A stretch of DNA of 64,000 nucleotides from Druceiella hillmani (taxonomy: Eukaryota > Arthropoda > Insecta > Lepidoptera > Hepialidae): the NCBI GenBank assembly GCA_039881145.1, contig JAYKKI010000004.1, positions 47,768,001 to 47,832,000 of the forward strand, read 5' to 3'. Of this stretch, positions 47,080 to 58,139 are shown piece after piece. How positions within the stretch are numbered: the stretch's first letter is position 1; each line of letters opens with the position of its first letter. The notes under the pieces were generated by a model. The model saw nothing but the letters and a program-made list of their open reading frames with translations. It was not told the origin of the DNA and made no database searches. A program made the position numbers and the translations under genes.

Positions 47080-50000
47080 GGGATGTGCACTATCGATTAA
47101 ATTAAACTATTTACTATTTTAATTAATTATGTGCAATAAATATTACTAAATCATATTTTTGTCGGGTGTTAATGAATTAAACTGGTTTAACCAAATATAA
47201 TTTAAATAATACAATTTGATCAAGACGAAAAGGATATTACGAATATTTGAAATTAATATATTTTTCAAACATGAAGAATCATTATATAAAAACATATTTC
47301 GTAGAACTCAAAATGCAGCTGAGTTTCGTACCATAAAATCACTCGAAATACCGTAATGGATGTGTTAAACATTAATTTCCCCACTTATGTACCAGCATTA
47401 ATACATGCATATGTATTTTATGTATTTATTACGAAGTATCCAGTAAAAAATATTTTATACATAATGTATAATATCATGCAATTATTCGATTTTATTTTCA
47501 CGTAGCCCGCAATTATTTATGGGTATCAATTAAAAGGTTAGCAGAGTATTCTTATTTTTGTGAACAGAAAAATGTATTCGGTCAGCTAAAATGGCTAGTC
47601 GGTTAGTAACTTATGGTCAGCAAACATTTTTATATCAGTCAGCAATTAATGTCATACTGGACTGCTGTAAATTGTTTTGATTAGCATATTAAATATATAC
47701 GTTGTATTGAGGGACCCACATTTAATCAAATTTTAATAAACAATCAGCGGATAACAAAACATTTAATTTCGTTCATCAAATAAAAATAGCAGTAAAACTT
47801 TACTGTTCATTCACAAAATGGGCGCAACTCTTACAAAGATCATTATAATATACTCTCTTTGTTTGACACATTGAATACACCCAGCATTCAAGTAATATAA
47901 ATATAAATAAAATAAATAATTTGTTTTATTTTTATAATTATGTAATCGAAATCAAAATGTTTACGTACATCAAAGTAACAACATTAATATGTTTGTTTAT
48001 ATAACAATTATTTGAACAATTAGTTTTATTTTTATTGTACTATCAATGTTCGCTTTGCCTTTGAGGGACAACCAAATTTTCTGTTTTCCCCTATGGGAAT
48101 ACTTTTAGCTTCAGACGGAGGCACTGTACACTTCAAGCGATGCATTATTTTGTGCTTGCATGTACAGAAATTGAAAAAGCTGGACAATCACATCTTCCCT
48201 TTCTCCATTCATTTTTCTCAATTGGTAGTAAGACGCCTGTCTTTTTTTAATTTACTGAAATTTTGATTCTTAAAATCATCAAAACTTTTCCACTGTGCAT
48301 CATAAATTTCACAATTAGTTGCTGGACCAGCAGGAATTTGGTAGTAATTATAGTGGTCATCTTTATGCACTACAGTCACCTCTTTGGGTAGTTTTGCCCA
48401 CTGGTAAACATCTGTCCAGTCTTTTGTAGTTAAAGAAGGTATTTTGGCAAAGTAATTGTCTTCTGGATTAGCAATATATTTATTGGACTACTGGCTTACC
48501 ATTTCTTGTGCAACTACCAATAACCTGGACAGAGGGTAACATTCTCGAAGGGTATCGCTATCCTTTATTACTCTGTTAAAAGACTCCAGAGTGTTGTTGG
48601 TTGAGAATTTGGAGCCGCACCCAAAAACCAATTGCGATTTTGTACTAACCGCTGTGCTTTAAAATAAGTGACTAATTCAATCTGATCTTTATATTTTTGC
48701 AGAAAAGCTTCAGAAGCTGTATCAAATATATTCTTATATGTTATAGAATGTAATGTGTCAACATCATTCAGGATGTCATTGCGCAGTTTCTTGTTTTTTA
48801 TCCTCTCTACCCTCTTGAATTTTTCTCTTTGCGTGTGCCCGACACAAGCGAACTACCACATTTTGCCCAAAAACCTCAAGAAATGCATTTTTAATATTTT
48901 TAGCAGCATCGCAAACCAAAACTTTTGGATTCCATGAATTTTTAAAGATTTCTTATATTTGGCTCTTAAGTCCTTTGAACATCAATTTGAAATCTTCTTT
49001 TTGTTCATTGCATGGTACCGTTAAAAAATAGGGTAGAATTTTCGGTTTTTATCGGTGGTTCCACATACCAAGATAAGGAAACCCTTCCAGATAATTTTGT
49101 ATGTAGAATCAGCGTGAACAATGCTGGCTTCTTTTGCAATTTCAATTAAATATTTTGTTCACATAACAAAGCGAAAAGTGGGATTCATCAATTTGGTAAC
49201 AAACCATAAAAACTTCATGCAGATCAAAAGGAAGGTTTGAGTGTGAATGTATCCAAGCTTCAAGCTATCGTAAACTTATAGTCAACTGGCCGTATGACGT
49301 CGACTGGCCGCATGATGTCGATCACTCAAGTAATTTCTTAACTGAGTCATTTTAGGAACTCTTTGTGAGAAAGGAAATTTTTGTGAGACTTTGCATTATT
49401 ACTTTTGCTTTCATTTTTAAATCAAATAATTTATTAATTTCACTCTTCACAGTATCAATCAAGTCGTACGACGAGGTACACTTATTTTTTTAATCATGGT
49501 CGTGATCAGCATTAGTCTTGAACATTAACACAGAATCTGAAGTGTTTTCAAATAATAAATGCATCATGCAGAGCATCGTGGACCACGTCTTTTCAACTTA
49601 TTATACCTATAGCACCTTTATTCCGTCTTTAGTTTCGTGACGAAAATGTCATGACCAAGTATCATCAGATTTAATGCAATTTCAGCTTGTTTACAATTAT
49701 CATACTTTTGAATTAAGTTCCAATCCAAAAACAACTTTGTTTTCTTAACCAGTGGTGCTTCATTGTCATTGCTGCGGCTCGTGTCCGATTCATATTCGGG
49801 AATTAGTCATATCTTTTCTTCTTCGTTTTTATCATTACTATTATTATCCATTTTGCACCTCCCATAATCACAAAATACCAAAACGAATAAAAATCACTGT
49901 CAAACACGTTAATAACACTGCAATTTGACTGCTACTAAACGCCGAATGACAATACACGCACGCGATTGGCTGCTCGTGTCGCGCGAACTATTATTTTAAT

Positions 50001-50337
50001 ATGCACACCTCTCAAATAAACTGCTCATAGACATGTTTTCTCTGCTGACCAATTGTGAAATCTTGTTGACCAAGTAATTATTTTGCAGCTAGACTGCTTA
50101 TTAAGCAGACACATGATAATACAAGCGGACTGATATTGGTGAAATTGTTGACAGTTTGTAACATTGTTTGCAGAACAAGCGTTGCAGCCTGATTTTTGTT
50201 TATTGCAAGTAAAATCTTTGTATGCTGTCCAAATGACTTATTTTTTCTGCAACTCAATTTTAATAACGGCAAACCATTTATTTACTTTCCATTATTTATA
50301 TGTTAAGGTTCAAAACTGATTTTAACGTGAACATCCC
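47080..50337 (-). mobile_element. MULE DNA transposon, about 3.26 kb
   Basis: A Mutator-like transposase gene (48032-49851, minus) lies between proposed terminal inverted repeats: gggatgtgcac at 47080-47090 and the complement of gtgaacatccc at 50327-50337. Further inside, additional inverted similarity exists: tatggtcagcaaacattttt near 47610 against the complement of 50040-50066, and cagaaaaatgtattcggtca near 47567 against the complement of 50230-50255. This fits the long, loosely matched TIRs of MULEs. A 9-bp target duplication is not recognisable, so the exact ends are tentative. Confidence 0.65.
48032..49851 (-). pseudogene. MULE transposase with FLYWCH-like and SWIM zinc regions
   Basis: Read from ATG at 49851 down to TAA at 48032. 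N-terminus MDNNSNDKNEEE, then a FLYWCH-like zinc region (RRGPRCSAC and, in another frame, FKTNADHDHD). The MULE domain shows all three catalytic acids: VHADSTYKIIWKGFLILVCG (D at 49108-49110), NPKVLVCDAAKNIKNAF (D at 48908-48910) with CRAHAKRKI, and NNTLESFNRVIKDSDTLRE (E at 48594-48596). C-terminally a SWIM-type motif CDCPAF..NFCTCKHKI is followed by VPPSEAKSIPIGENRKFGCP and SKAKRTLI, the conserved end of this family. At least five frameshifts or stops disable it. Normal product: transposase that binds the element ends and cuts and joins DNA. Confidence 0.85.
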
Positions 50338-51002
50338 TTAAGCAATTGATAATTGAATAACAACTTATTTGTAAGTTTAAATTCTTTCAGAATAAGTGTA
50401 GATTAGGTAAATGTAAGATAAGAGTAAAATTATATAATTATTTACGTTGCTACTTCTTTAAATCTTTATTTTAGCTTTTATTTTTATTTCATTGTCGTAG
50501 GGAAATTCCAATAATTTAGTGAAACCATTGGCGGAGTGCGAACATTTCTTTTTAATACAAACTTACATATTATCTGATTCATGATGTACTCGTATACTTA
50601 CATATTACCTGATTCAAAAGGTGTATATAATACATTTATTTATACCTGTTGAATTAAGTTATGAAAAAAAAAAATTCAAAATAACACATACGTAGAATAA
50701 ATCAACAATTAGTCACTGAAAAAAATCATTTTAATCTATTGAACTATTCAACTTATTGGAAAGAATAGTTTTTAATTTTCGATTTGAAAATGATCGATTA
50801 CTCTAGTGTTAATTCACATCCCCAGCTGTAGAGAAAGTTCTTACCGCAGCGATCTGTTTACTTGTTACTATTCAGTCGACGATATAAAAATTTTGTTATT
50901 GTGCGTTTCGAACTATTGGCTAGAGGTTTCTTCTAATCTCGTCGAGATTCTTTATCGGTCTTTCGTTGAAACTTTTCTGTATCTAATAGATGAACACACG
51001 AT
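50338..51002. other. spacer, nothing recognised
   Basis: AT-rich DNA. The word tattacctgattca/atctgattcatg is partly duplicated near 50568-50610. Confidence 0.45.
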
Positions 51003-51210
51003 TACTAACTAGCGAGGCGGCACGGCCGGCGACCTCCTGCGGGTCGATCTTGGAGTAGGGACACGTCGGCAGCGAAATTCTGATGATTGATGACTGCGCT
51101 GGTTTGGATACTCGCTGACGCGGAAACACGGTAAAGATCTTTGTGACGTACGCGATATCCAATAGTACGTGTTTATATATGTCGAGTTTTTCGCTGATCT
51201 AGCACACCTA
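51003..51210 (-). other. GC-rich open stretch, exon candidate
   Basis: The minus strand is open from about 51200 to 50985 and reads AYVTKIFTVFPRQRVSKPAQ, then SSIIRISLPTCPYSKIDPQE and VAGRAASLVSNRVFIY before a stop. Most third positions in 51010-51060 are G or C, unlike the flanks. The plus strand also reads well for a shorter stretch (SEAARPATSCGSILE). I recognise neither and see no definite splice partner. An exon, an untranslated first exon or a conserved element are all possible. Confidence 0.3.
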
Positions 51211-51359
51211 TTTTACAGGGCGTCCCAAGTTAAGGGAAAACAATGTTAAAATTAAGTGTTTTTGTCCAAATGTAGAGCTGGAAAAATATCTCGGATATTT
51301 TTCGACATTTATTTCACAGAAATGTTAGACGTAGCCGAGGCAATTTATAATTAAACGGG

Positions 51360-51560
51360 GAAAATAAAATAATAATTTACCTAATTTAAAAAAAAAAACC
51401 TATCAAGCATGAGTGGAACTCGCAGTCTGTACACATTTAGGCGTTTATAAATATTTAATGGTATACAATATTCCTAACATTCGAAACACAAAAACTTAGA
51501 ACGAACGAATTGCCTACTAAATCTTTCACAGGCGCATATTTAAAAAAGTATTGTTTATGA
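51360..51560 (+). repeat. old dispersed repeat fragment
   Basis: aaaaaaacctatcaagcatg, agtggaactcgcagtctgta, cacatttaggcgtttataaa and aatctttcacaggcgcatat. Parts resemble 11576-11650, 32463-32590 and, for cacatttaggcg.atata, the satellite unit at the window end. Confidence 0.4.
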
Positions 51561-51769
51561 TATAACTACAAATTAACGATTTACTTTACTTGTGCTTTGA
51601 GACCTTCCTTCTTGCTCAATTTCACGATTCTAAGTCAACGGGAAGTACCCTTTAGGTTTTGATTTATTTGTAAGTATCAAAATATGCGGTATAAATAGCT
51701 ATATTTTTTATTACGTTGACTTGGAAGCTTGCTTTTTTTACAACTCCAAAGGACCGCAGATAAAAGTAT

Positions 51770-51902
51770 TTGTTATTAATTTCAGTTTGACACCTCCACG
51801 CGTTTTTGACAAAAAGGGTCACAAACAGAGAGACAGAGGTATAACGAAATGATTCTATAAGGGTTCCTTCTTTCCTTTTGAGGTATGGAAACCTAAAAAT
51901 TG
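51770..51902 (+). repeat. dispersed repeat, 'ggtcacaaacagagagacag / gggttcc' copy
   Basis: Reads aaagggtcacaaacagagag, acagaggtataacgaaatga, ttctataagggttccttctt and tccttttgaggtatggaaac then ctaaaaatt. Best plus-strand match to the 285-425 family. Confidence 0.55.
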
Positions 51903-51904
51903 GC

Positions 51905-53099
51905 AAGGTATGATTTGAATCAGTCTGTGATCACGTGATTACGTTGGTGTATCTATAAATCCAATTTCGAATTATAAAAAGTACTACTGAACTAATATAA
52001 CAGTGTTTCCTGGTCAAAATTAATGGAATCTAATTCATATGTATATTTTGATATAAATAATTCTTATAACTAAACAAAAACTAGCATTACTATTTGTGAG
52101 ATTGACGCACTAGAATTTAAAAGTTGGAGCCTCATCGGAAAACAACAGTGCGACGACTGCATATATGACAGTCGTGGCTTGATGAGTTTGTGGTGTTTAC
52201 ATAACAGTGCGCATGCGCTGTGCAGCCCCCACCACAACCATTACCCTCACCATAGAGTGATGTTTACATTTTATTATAATTTTTACGCTATATGCACAGT
52301 GTAATTTATTTTGCAATAAAAAATTAAAGTGATATATTTTTAGCCAGTTTACTTAAATAAAAGTTCGGTTTTTTACTAATAAGCCCGATGAAATTGAAAG
52401 ATTTATTAACTAAAGAAGTTCAATGAATCATGTGCAGAATTTTTCGACAGTGATTTTGAAAATGTATATATTCGATTGAGACATCTCATAAATTCTTATA
52501 ACATATTGTCAACAGTTTGATCAATATGCAGTCAGATTAATTTTAAACTTATGCTCATTTACAGAGGATCTAATTTATTGATTTTTGAAACGACCATATA
52601 ATCACAAAATATTGAACATACTATATTTTATCCTAGTTACATTTTTTCTTATATTAATATACCGTAAGTATTTTAGTCTACAAAAGAAATGGAGATCCGA
52701 ATACATTACATTGGTCATCCGATTAATAAAAAGTTATAAAAACATATGTGTTTAATGAAATCTACAAGTGAACAAATAAAATACAGCCAGGAGCAAGTCA
52801 AACACTACACGAAAGGTTCCGTGGCTCGAAATAATATTAAACTTATTTCTTGTGCAGTATATTTTGCCTTTGGAGGTATAGTCTGACATAGTGGTTGGGG
52901 GTGACGAATTTAGAAGTACATATTTTATTATCAATTTTTGACTTAAATAAAGTTATAAAAATTAAAGTTAATACTAAATTTAATAATAATTTGCAGTCTT
53001 TTATTTTTGCGCTGAACATAGTTCCCAAATATAAGACACTTAAAGTATGCCTTTCTTAAATCAATTATTTTATTAATGTGTACCATCGTGTTATTTAAC
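51905..53099. other. spacer, nothing recognised
   Basis: AT-rich sequence with a CpG-poor patch. No gene or repeat boundary. Confidence 0.45.
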
Positions 53100-53101
53100 T
53101 A

Positions 53102-54421
53102 CAGGTTGTCAAGTGGCAGATTTCAAAGTTTGAACAAACGTAGTTTCTGAACGCAACACATAAGAGGGGCGCGGGGGATGTCGTCAGAAGCGCAAGCGGT
53201 GCGGCTGTTTTAGTAGCCATGGAACAATGGAGCGGAGAGCACCGCGCTTTTGCCGTCGAGGCGTACATTTCGAGTAGATTTTCGCTGTCTGTAGCACGCC
53301 GTCGATTTAATAATCGTTACAGTATTCGTCGATTACGTGATGGACCATCGATCAACCTCATTCAGTCATGGGTAGCAAGGTTCAGAGCTACAGGACCAAC
53401 ATTAAATAGGCCCAGGCCAAGACCTATACCATTGGTAGCTACGGATGAAAATGTCGAGCGTGTTATGGTTTCTGTCGTTGAAAATCCCCGTTTATCACTG
53501 CGTACACGTTCATAGATATTGGGAATCCCGAAATCAACTTTACAGGTAATAATGCGAAAAAAGCTCAAATTCCATCCATATAAAATTCAAATTGTTCAAG
53601 ATTTACACGATTCTGACTTTAAATTAAGAAAAACTTACGCGGAGGTGATGTTGTTGAGATTTCGTACTGCTACCCGGATGGGCAACATGTTCTTTAGTGA
53701 CGAAGCTCACGTTCACATTGGAGGATATGTGAATAAGCAGAACTTTCGTTACTGGGATGTCCACAACCCAAGACAAATGCATCAAGAGCCTTTATATAAA
53801 CCTAAAGTAACAGTCTGGTGTGCCATGTCTGCATCTGCAATCATAGAGTCTTATTTCTTTGAAAATCAACGTGGCCAAACTGTAACTGTGAATTCGGAGA
53901 GATATGCCAAGATGTTAAATTACTTTTTCGGAGTAGAACTATAGAACAGTCCATCCTTCAACCAAAACAGATGGTTCCAGCAGGACGGGGCTATAGCTCA
54001 CACTTCTAATGTGTTCATGAATGCAGTGCGCCAGTTATTTCCAGAAAAAAACATATCCCGAAACGGTACCGTATCGTGGCCACCTAGGTCACCCGATTTA
54101 AGCCCATGTGACTTTTTCTTATGGGGATACTTAAAATCCGTTGTTTACAAAACAAATCCGAGCACTGTGACACAACTTAAAGAAAATATTCGAGCCGAAG
54201 TCAGTAGGATACCCCAGTCGCTCTGCAAACGCGTTTTTGAAAACATGCGTGCTAGACTCGAAGAGTGTGTCAGACTCGATGGCCGCCATTTGGAAAACGT
54301 GGTTTTTAAAAAATGAAATCCGCATTTGTTTTTATAAAGTTAAAATAAACCTACTTTGTATTAGAGGGGTAGTTTTTTTTTACAATTTTTCAAACATTGA
54401 AATCTTATATGCGTGCCCCTG
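53102..54421 (+). mobile_element. mariner-type transposon, DD41D, 1.32 kb, with TIRs
   Basis: Bounded by TA at 53100-53101 and 54422-54423. The left end is CAGG, 13 bases, then gatttcaaagtttgaa. The right end read in reverse is CAGG, 13 bases, then gatttcaatgtttgaa. The equal 13-base spacing supports these as true TIRs although the middle has diverged. The element contains one long transposase frame and nothing else. TA target and terminal layout fit Tc1/mariner. Confidence 0.85.
53219..54316 (+). pseudogene. DD41D mariner transposase, two internal stop codons only
   Basis: A single frame runs 365 codons from ATG at 53219 to TGA at 54316 with just two TAG codons (53513 and 53942) and no frameshift. 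The N-terminal helix-turn-helix region includes SVARRRFNNRYSIRRLRDGP and LIQSWVARFRATG. The catalytic core shows FFSDEAHVHIGGYVNKQNF (first D), WFQQDGAIAHTSN (second D) and WPPRSPDLSPCDFFLWGYLK. Counting from the second D to the D of CDFFLWG leaves 41 residues, hence DD41D, the spacing I associate with the rosa/visitor lineage rather than classic DD34D mariner. Near-intactness suggests recent activity. Both lesions are single-base nonsense changes. Confidence 0.9.
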
Positions 54422-54530
54422 TAGGTTTGTGATAGCGGAATAAAAAGTAATATATTCCGGCTTTATAAGTAAAATTCCCAAAAATATTATCATGATGTGT
54501 TCCTCCTCACGTGATAACACATGAATATAA

Positions 54531-54764
54531 CAATTAAATGAAACTACGTGATGTAGTATTATTTCTACTTTCTTTAATTTCTTTATTACGACCTAGGTTT
54601 CGTTGTATTACAACATCTTCAGGTGGGCTATTATCTGTTGTAATACAACGATACTTAGGTCGTGGTAAATAACTTAAAGAAAGTAGAAATAATACCACAT
54701 CACGTAGTTTCATTTAATGGTTAATAATGAATTTCTACAAAATTAACGCCAAATATATTCAATA
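54531..54764 (+). mobile_element. palindromic hammerhead repeat, copy E
   Basis: Left arm starts caattaaatgaaactacgtg, lacking the first two bases. The right arm ends with the standard tail to aaatatattcaata. Target duplication catgaatataa at 54520-54530 and cataaatataa at 54765-54775, one mismatch. The centre lost the gcaaagat/atctttgc junction. The right-arm ribozyme is worn (gatactt replaces gaaacct), whereas the left-arm one on the minus strand is intact. Confidence 0.88.
54586..54627 (-). ncRNA. hammerhead ribozyme motif, copy E left arm
   Basis: On the minus strand: CTGAAGA (54622-54616), then T, the perfect GTTGT-AAT-ACAAC helix II, GAAA (54601-54598), CC-TA-GG and TC with the cut after the base opposite 54590. 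Helix I is weak, CA pairing with the GT of GTAA only. Confidence 0.6.
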
Positions 54765-54812
54765 CATAAATATAAGTTATTGCCGCAGTCGGCATCGAAA
54801 TTATCCCATATT

Positions 54813-55113
54813 CACAATTAAATGAAACTACGTGACGTAGTATTATTTCTACTTTCTTTAAGTTCTTTACCACGACCTAGGTTTCGTTGTATTACAATAT
54901 ATTCAGGTGGGATATTACCAAAGATAAGCTAATGGGCCATTGGACCTGAAGATATTGTAGATTTGCTAATAGCGCACCTGAAGATGTTGTAATAGAACGA
55001 AACCTAGGTCGTGGTAAAGAACTTAAAGAAAGTAGAAATAATACTACATCACGTGGTTTCATTTAGTTGTGAATAATGAATTTCTACAAAATTAACGCCA
55101 AATATATTCAATA
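54813..55113 (+). mobile_element. palindromic hammerhead repeat, copy F
   Basis: Left arm cacaattaaatgaaactacg to about 54925, an enlarged centre (54926-54962) that holds an extra partial ribozyme word (ggacctgaagatattgtag), then the right arm and tail. Target duplication tatcccatatt at 54802-54812 and tatcccatatc at 55112-55122, overlapping the final ta of the tail. It lies only 48 bp from copy E but has its own duplication, so the two are separate insertions. Confidence 0.88.
54973..55014 (+). ncRNA. hammerhead ribozyme motif, copy F right arm
   Basis: CTGAAGA 54978-54984, GAAA 54999-55002, CC-TA-GG and TC with the predicted cut after C55010, helix I CAC/GTG. Helix II carries a C-to-G change (aatagaac) that breaks one pair. 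The left-arm counterpart on the minus strand reads CTGAATA and has lost G8. Confidence 0.6.
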
Positions 55114-55439
55114 TCCCATATCTCAAAAACTAGACAACATGTATTATTTAAACCAATTTCGTTGACCGTTCATTTTAAGCTCTACTAGCTCAATTTTGTT
55201 CGAATTTTACACACTCTGTTGAAAAGTTAGGGGGTGGGGAGGTGCACTCTTTCAGACTTTATAAGCTTGCATATCACTGAAAATTCACTTAAATAAGAAA
55301 AATTATTTTGGAACCTCTACATAATTGTTAAGACTTGTCTAACGATACCCCACACGCCTATGTGCACTGGATTTTTTTTCATCACTCAATTACATGCAAG
55401 AAATTCTTCATTATATTGTAAAAAGTTCACACTACTTCA

Positions 55440-55610
55440 TTTTATAGCGATTCATAGAAGACAACTACCGTTTAAATTTCATGTATATAGTGCCAATAAT
55501 CTTCGAGTAAAATGGCTGTGATATACGGACAGACTGAGGGATAGACGGATAGGACGTAATTGCAAGGGTTCTATTATTGTCATTTGGCTCATAGGAACCC
55601 TAAAAAGGCC
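55440..55610 (+). repeat. dispersed repeat, 'gtcatttggct / ggaaccctaaaaa' copy
   Basis: Reads aaaatggctgtgatatacgg, acagactgagggatagacgg, gcaagggttctattattgtc and atttggctcataggaaccct then aaaaa. Closest in the window to the lepidopteran form of this repeat. Confidence 0.6.
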
Positions 55611-56053
55611 TCTGAGGTATTTGGTCCGATTATTTTAACTTCTTTAACATTTGACTGTTATGTATAGATTTTTAAATTAATTTATTAATGGCTATGTTTG
55701 CAAAACTATTTATAGATAACTATTTAAATACAGTTTTTATTCTCAAACATAAAGACGGTCATAATGGTAACAAATAATGTGCTTTAATCTTGTTGAATTT
55801 CTGTTAATCCGTTATTAAAATGTCTGTGGAAGTTTTGATATCATTAAATTAGCTTTGAAGCTCCTTTTTTTTCTAAAGTATTGATGAAAGTTTAATTATA
55901 ATAATATGATTGCGACAAAATTTTCATCTAAATAACAAATAATAAAACCGTGGAAACTGAATACTAACAATAAAAACTGAGCGATATTTATATTTACAAT
56001 AATAAACAGTGTGGAGCGGAGGTGAAGTTTAAAGAATGAGGTGAAGGTTATTT

Positions 56054-56058
<5 letters not shown>
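55611..56058. other. spacer, nothing recognised
   Basis: AT-rich, featureless. Confidence 0.5.
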
Positions 56059-56107
<49 letters not shown>

Positions 56108-56117
56108 TATATGGTAT

Positions 56118-56194
<77 letters not shown>
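56059..56194. repeat. (TA)n microsatellite
   Basis: TA run interrupted by a short atggtatggta. Frames across it are Tyr/Ile repeats and are not genes. Confidence 0.95.
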
Positions 56195-57230
<1,036 letters not shown>

Positions 57231-57259
57231 TATTTTATACATTATTTGAGAAAAATAAC

Positions 57260-57760
57260 ATCATTTTAGAATAGAAGCGGAGAAGAAATCCCCTGGAGAG
57301 ATATCGCTAAAAGTGATACTGAAATAAAAAATTTCATTAAAACAAAAAGAAACTAAGGGGTTAACTTCCTATTATGTTTCACCTATGAGTATCAAATATG
57401 GACACCAAATAACCTTAAAAATATTGGATCGTCTGAAACTTTATAAGTAAGTTACATTTAAACTTAAAAAATGAAGAAATTAGTTAGAAAATTAGGAAGA
57501 AAGCCTAAGTAATAGATATGTTTTGAAATGTGGAAAAAAAAGAATTAAGTGGAAGTGGGTCAGACATATAGACGTTTTTAAGATAAGCCCTGGGCAAAAG
57601 TGACTACATTTCGGAGTCCTGAGGGATAATAGAAAACGGTAGGTATTTACGGCATCAGAAACACGAACAGCAGATAAAGGACGGGGAAAGAGATTCAAAA
57701 CTAAAGAAAAAGAAAAATGTTGAAGGAGCCCCATATCTTAAAAAGATTATCAATTTGGAA
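57260..57760 (+). pseudogene. second LINE reverse transcriptase 3' end, decayed
   Basis: Around 57360-57440 the frame reads LTSYYVSPMSIKYG-like and, in another frame, TYEYQIWTPNNLKN, matching 'mtYGcqtWtltk' with losses. At 57543-57590 it reads ELSGSGSDI-like versus LKWKWVRHIDVF, and the latter matches 'lkWkWaGHiaR'. Further on are TTFRSPEG and GRYLRHQKHEQQIKDGERDSK-type words, corresponding to 'W.pr.g.r..GRP..RW.ddi'. The fragment is badly degraded with several frame changes. A different LINE lineage from 820-1318 is likely, because that copy has RGRPRTRW while this one has the WxWxxHI block. Confidence 0.5.
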
Positions 57761-57764
57761 AATA

Positions 57765-58139
57765 TCTCTTATTATAATGATCACAAAATATTAACTAAGT
57801 GTAATTAAGAATTGCCAACGTTTGAATTACTCAAATTCAAGAAAAATTTAGATATATACGGAAAATTTTAATTTATTATTTGAAGTTTTTAAAAATTTGC
57901 TCTGCTTCAACCCGCCCAGGTCGAGCTTTAAAGTTTTGGTGATTTGAGAATCCTTGCCTTCATCTAGCTACGTAATTGACATGTTCGACATGGTGTTATT
58001 GTTACCACGTTCTTGAATGGTAAAGAGTATTAGATTTATTATTTTCTCATCAAAAACATGTTCTAGCAGCATTTTACTTAAGTGCTACTTAATAACGAAA
58101 TAACTTAATCCGAAACAAAATAATAAATCGTATATATAT
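57765..58139. other. spacer, nothing recognised
   Basis: AT-rich with no supported feature. Confidence 0.5.
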
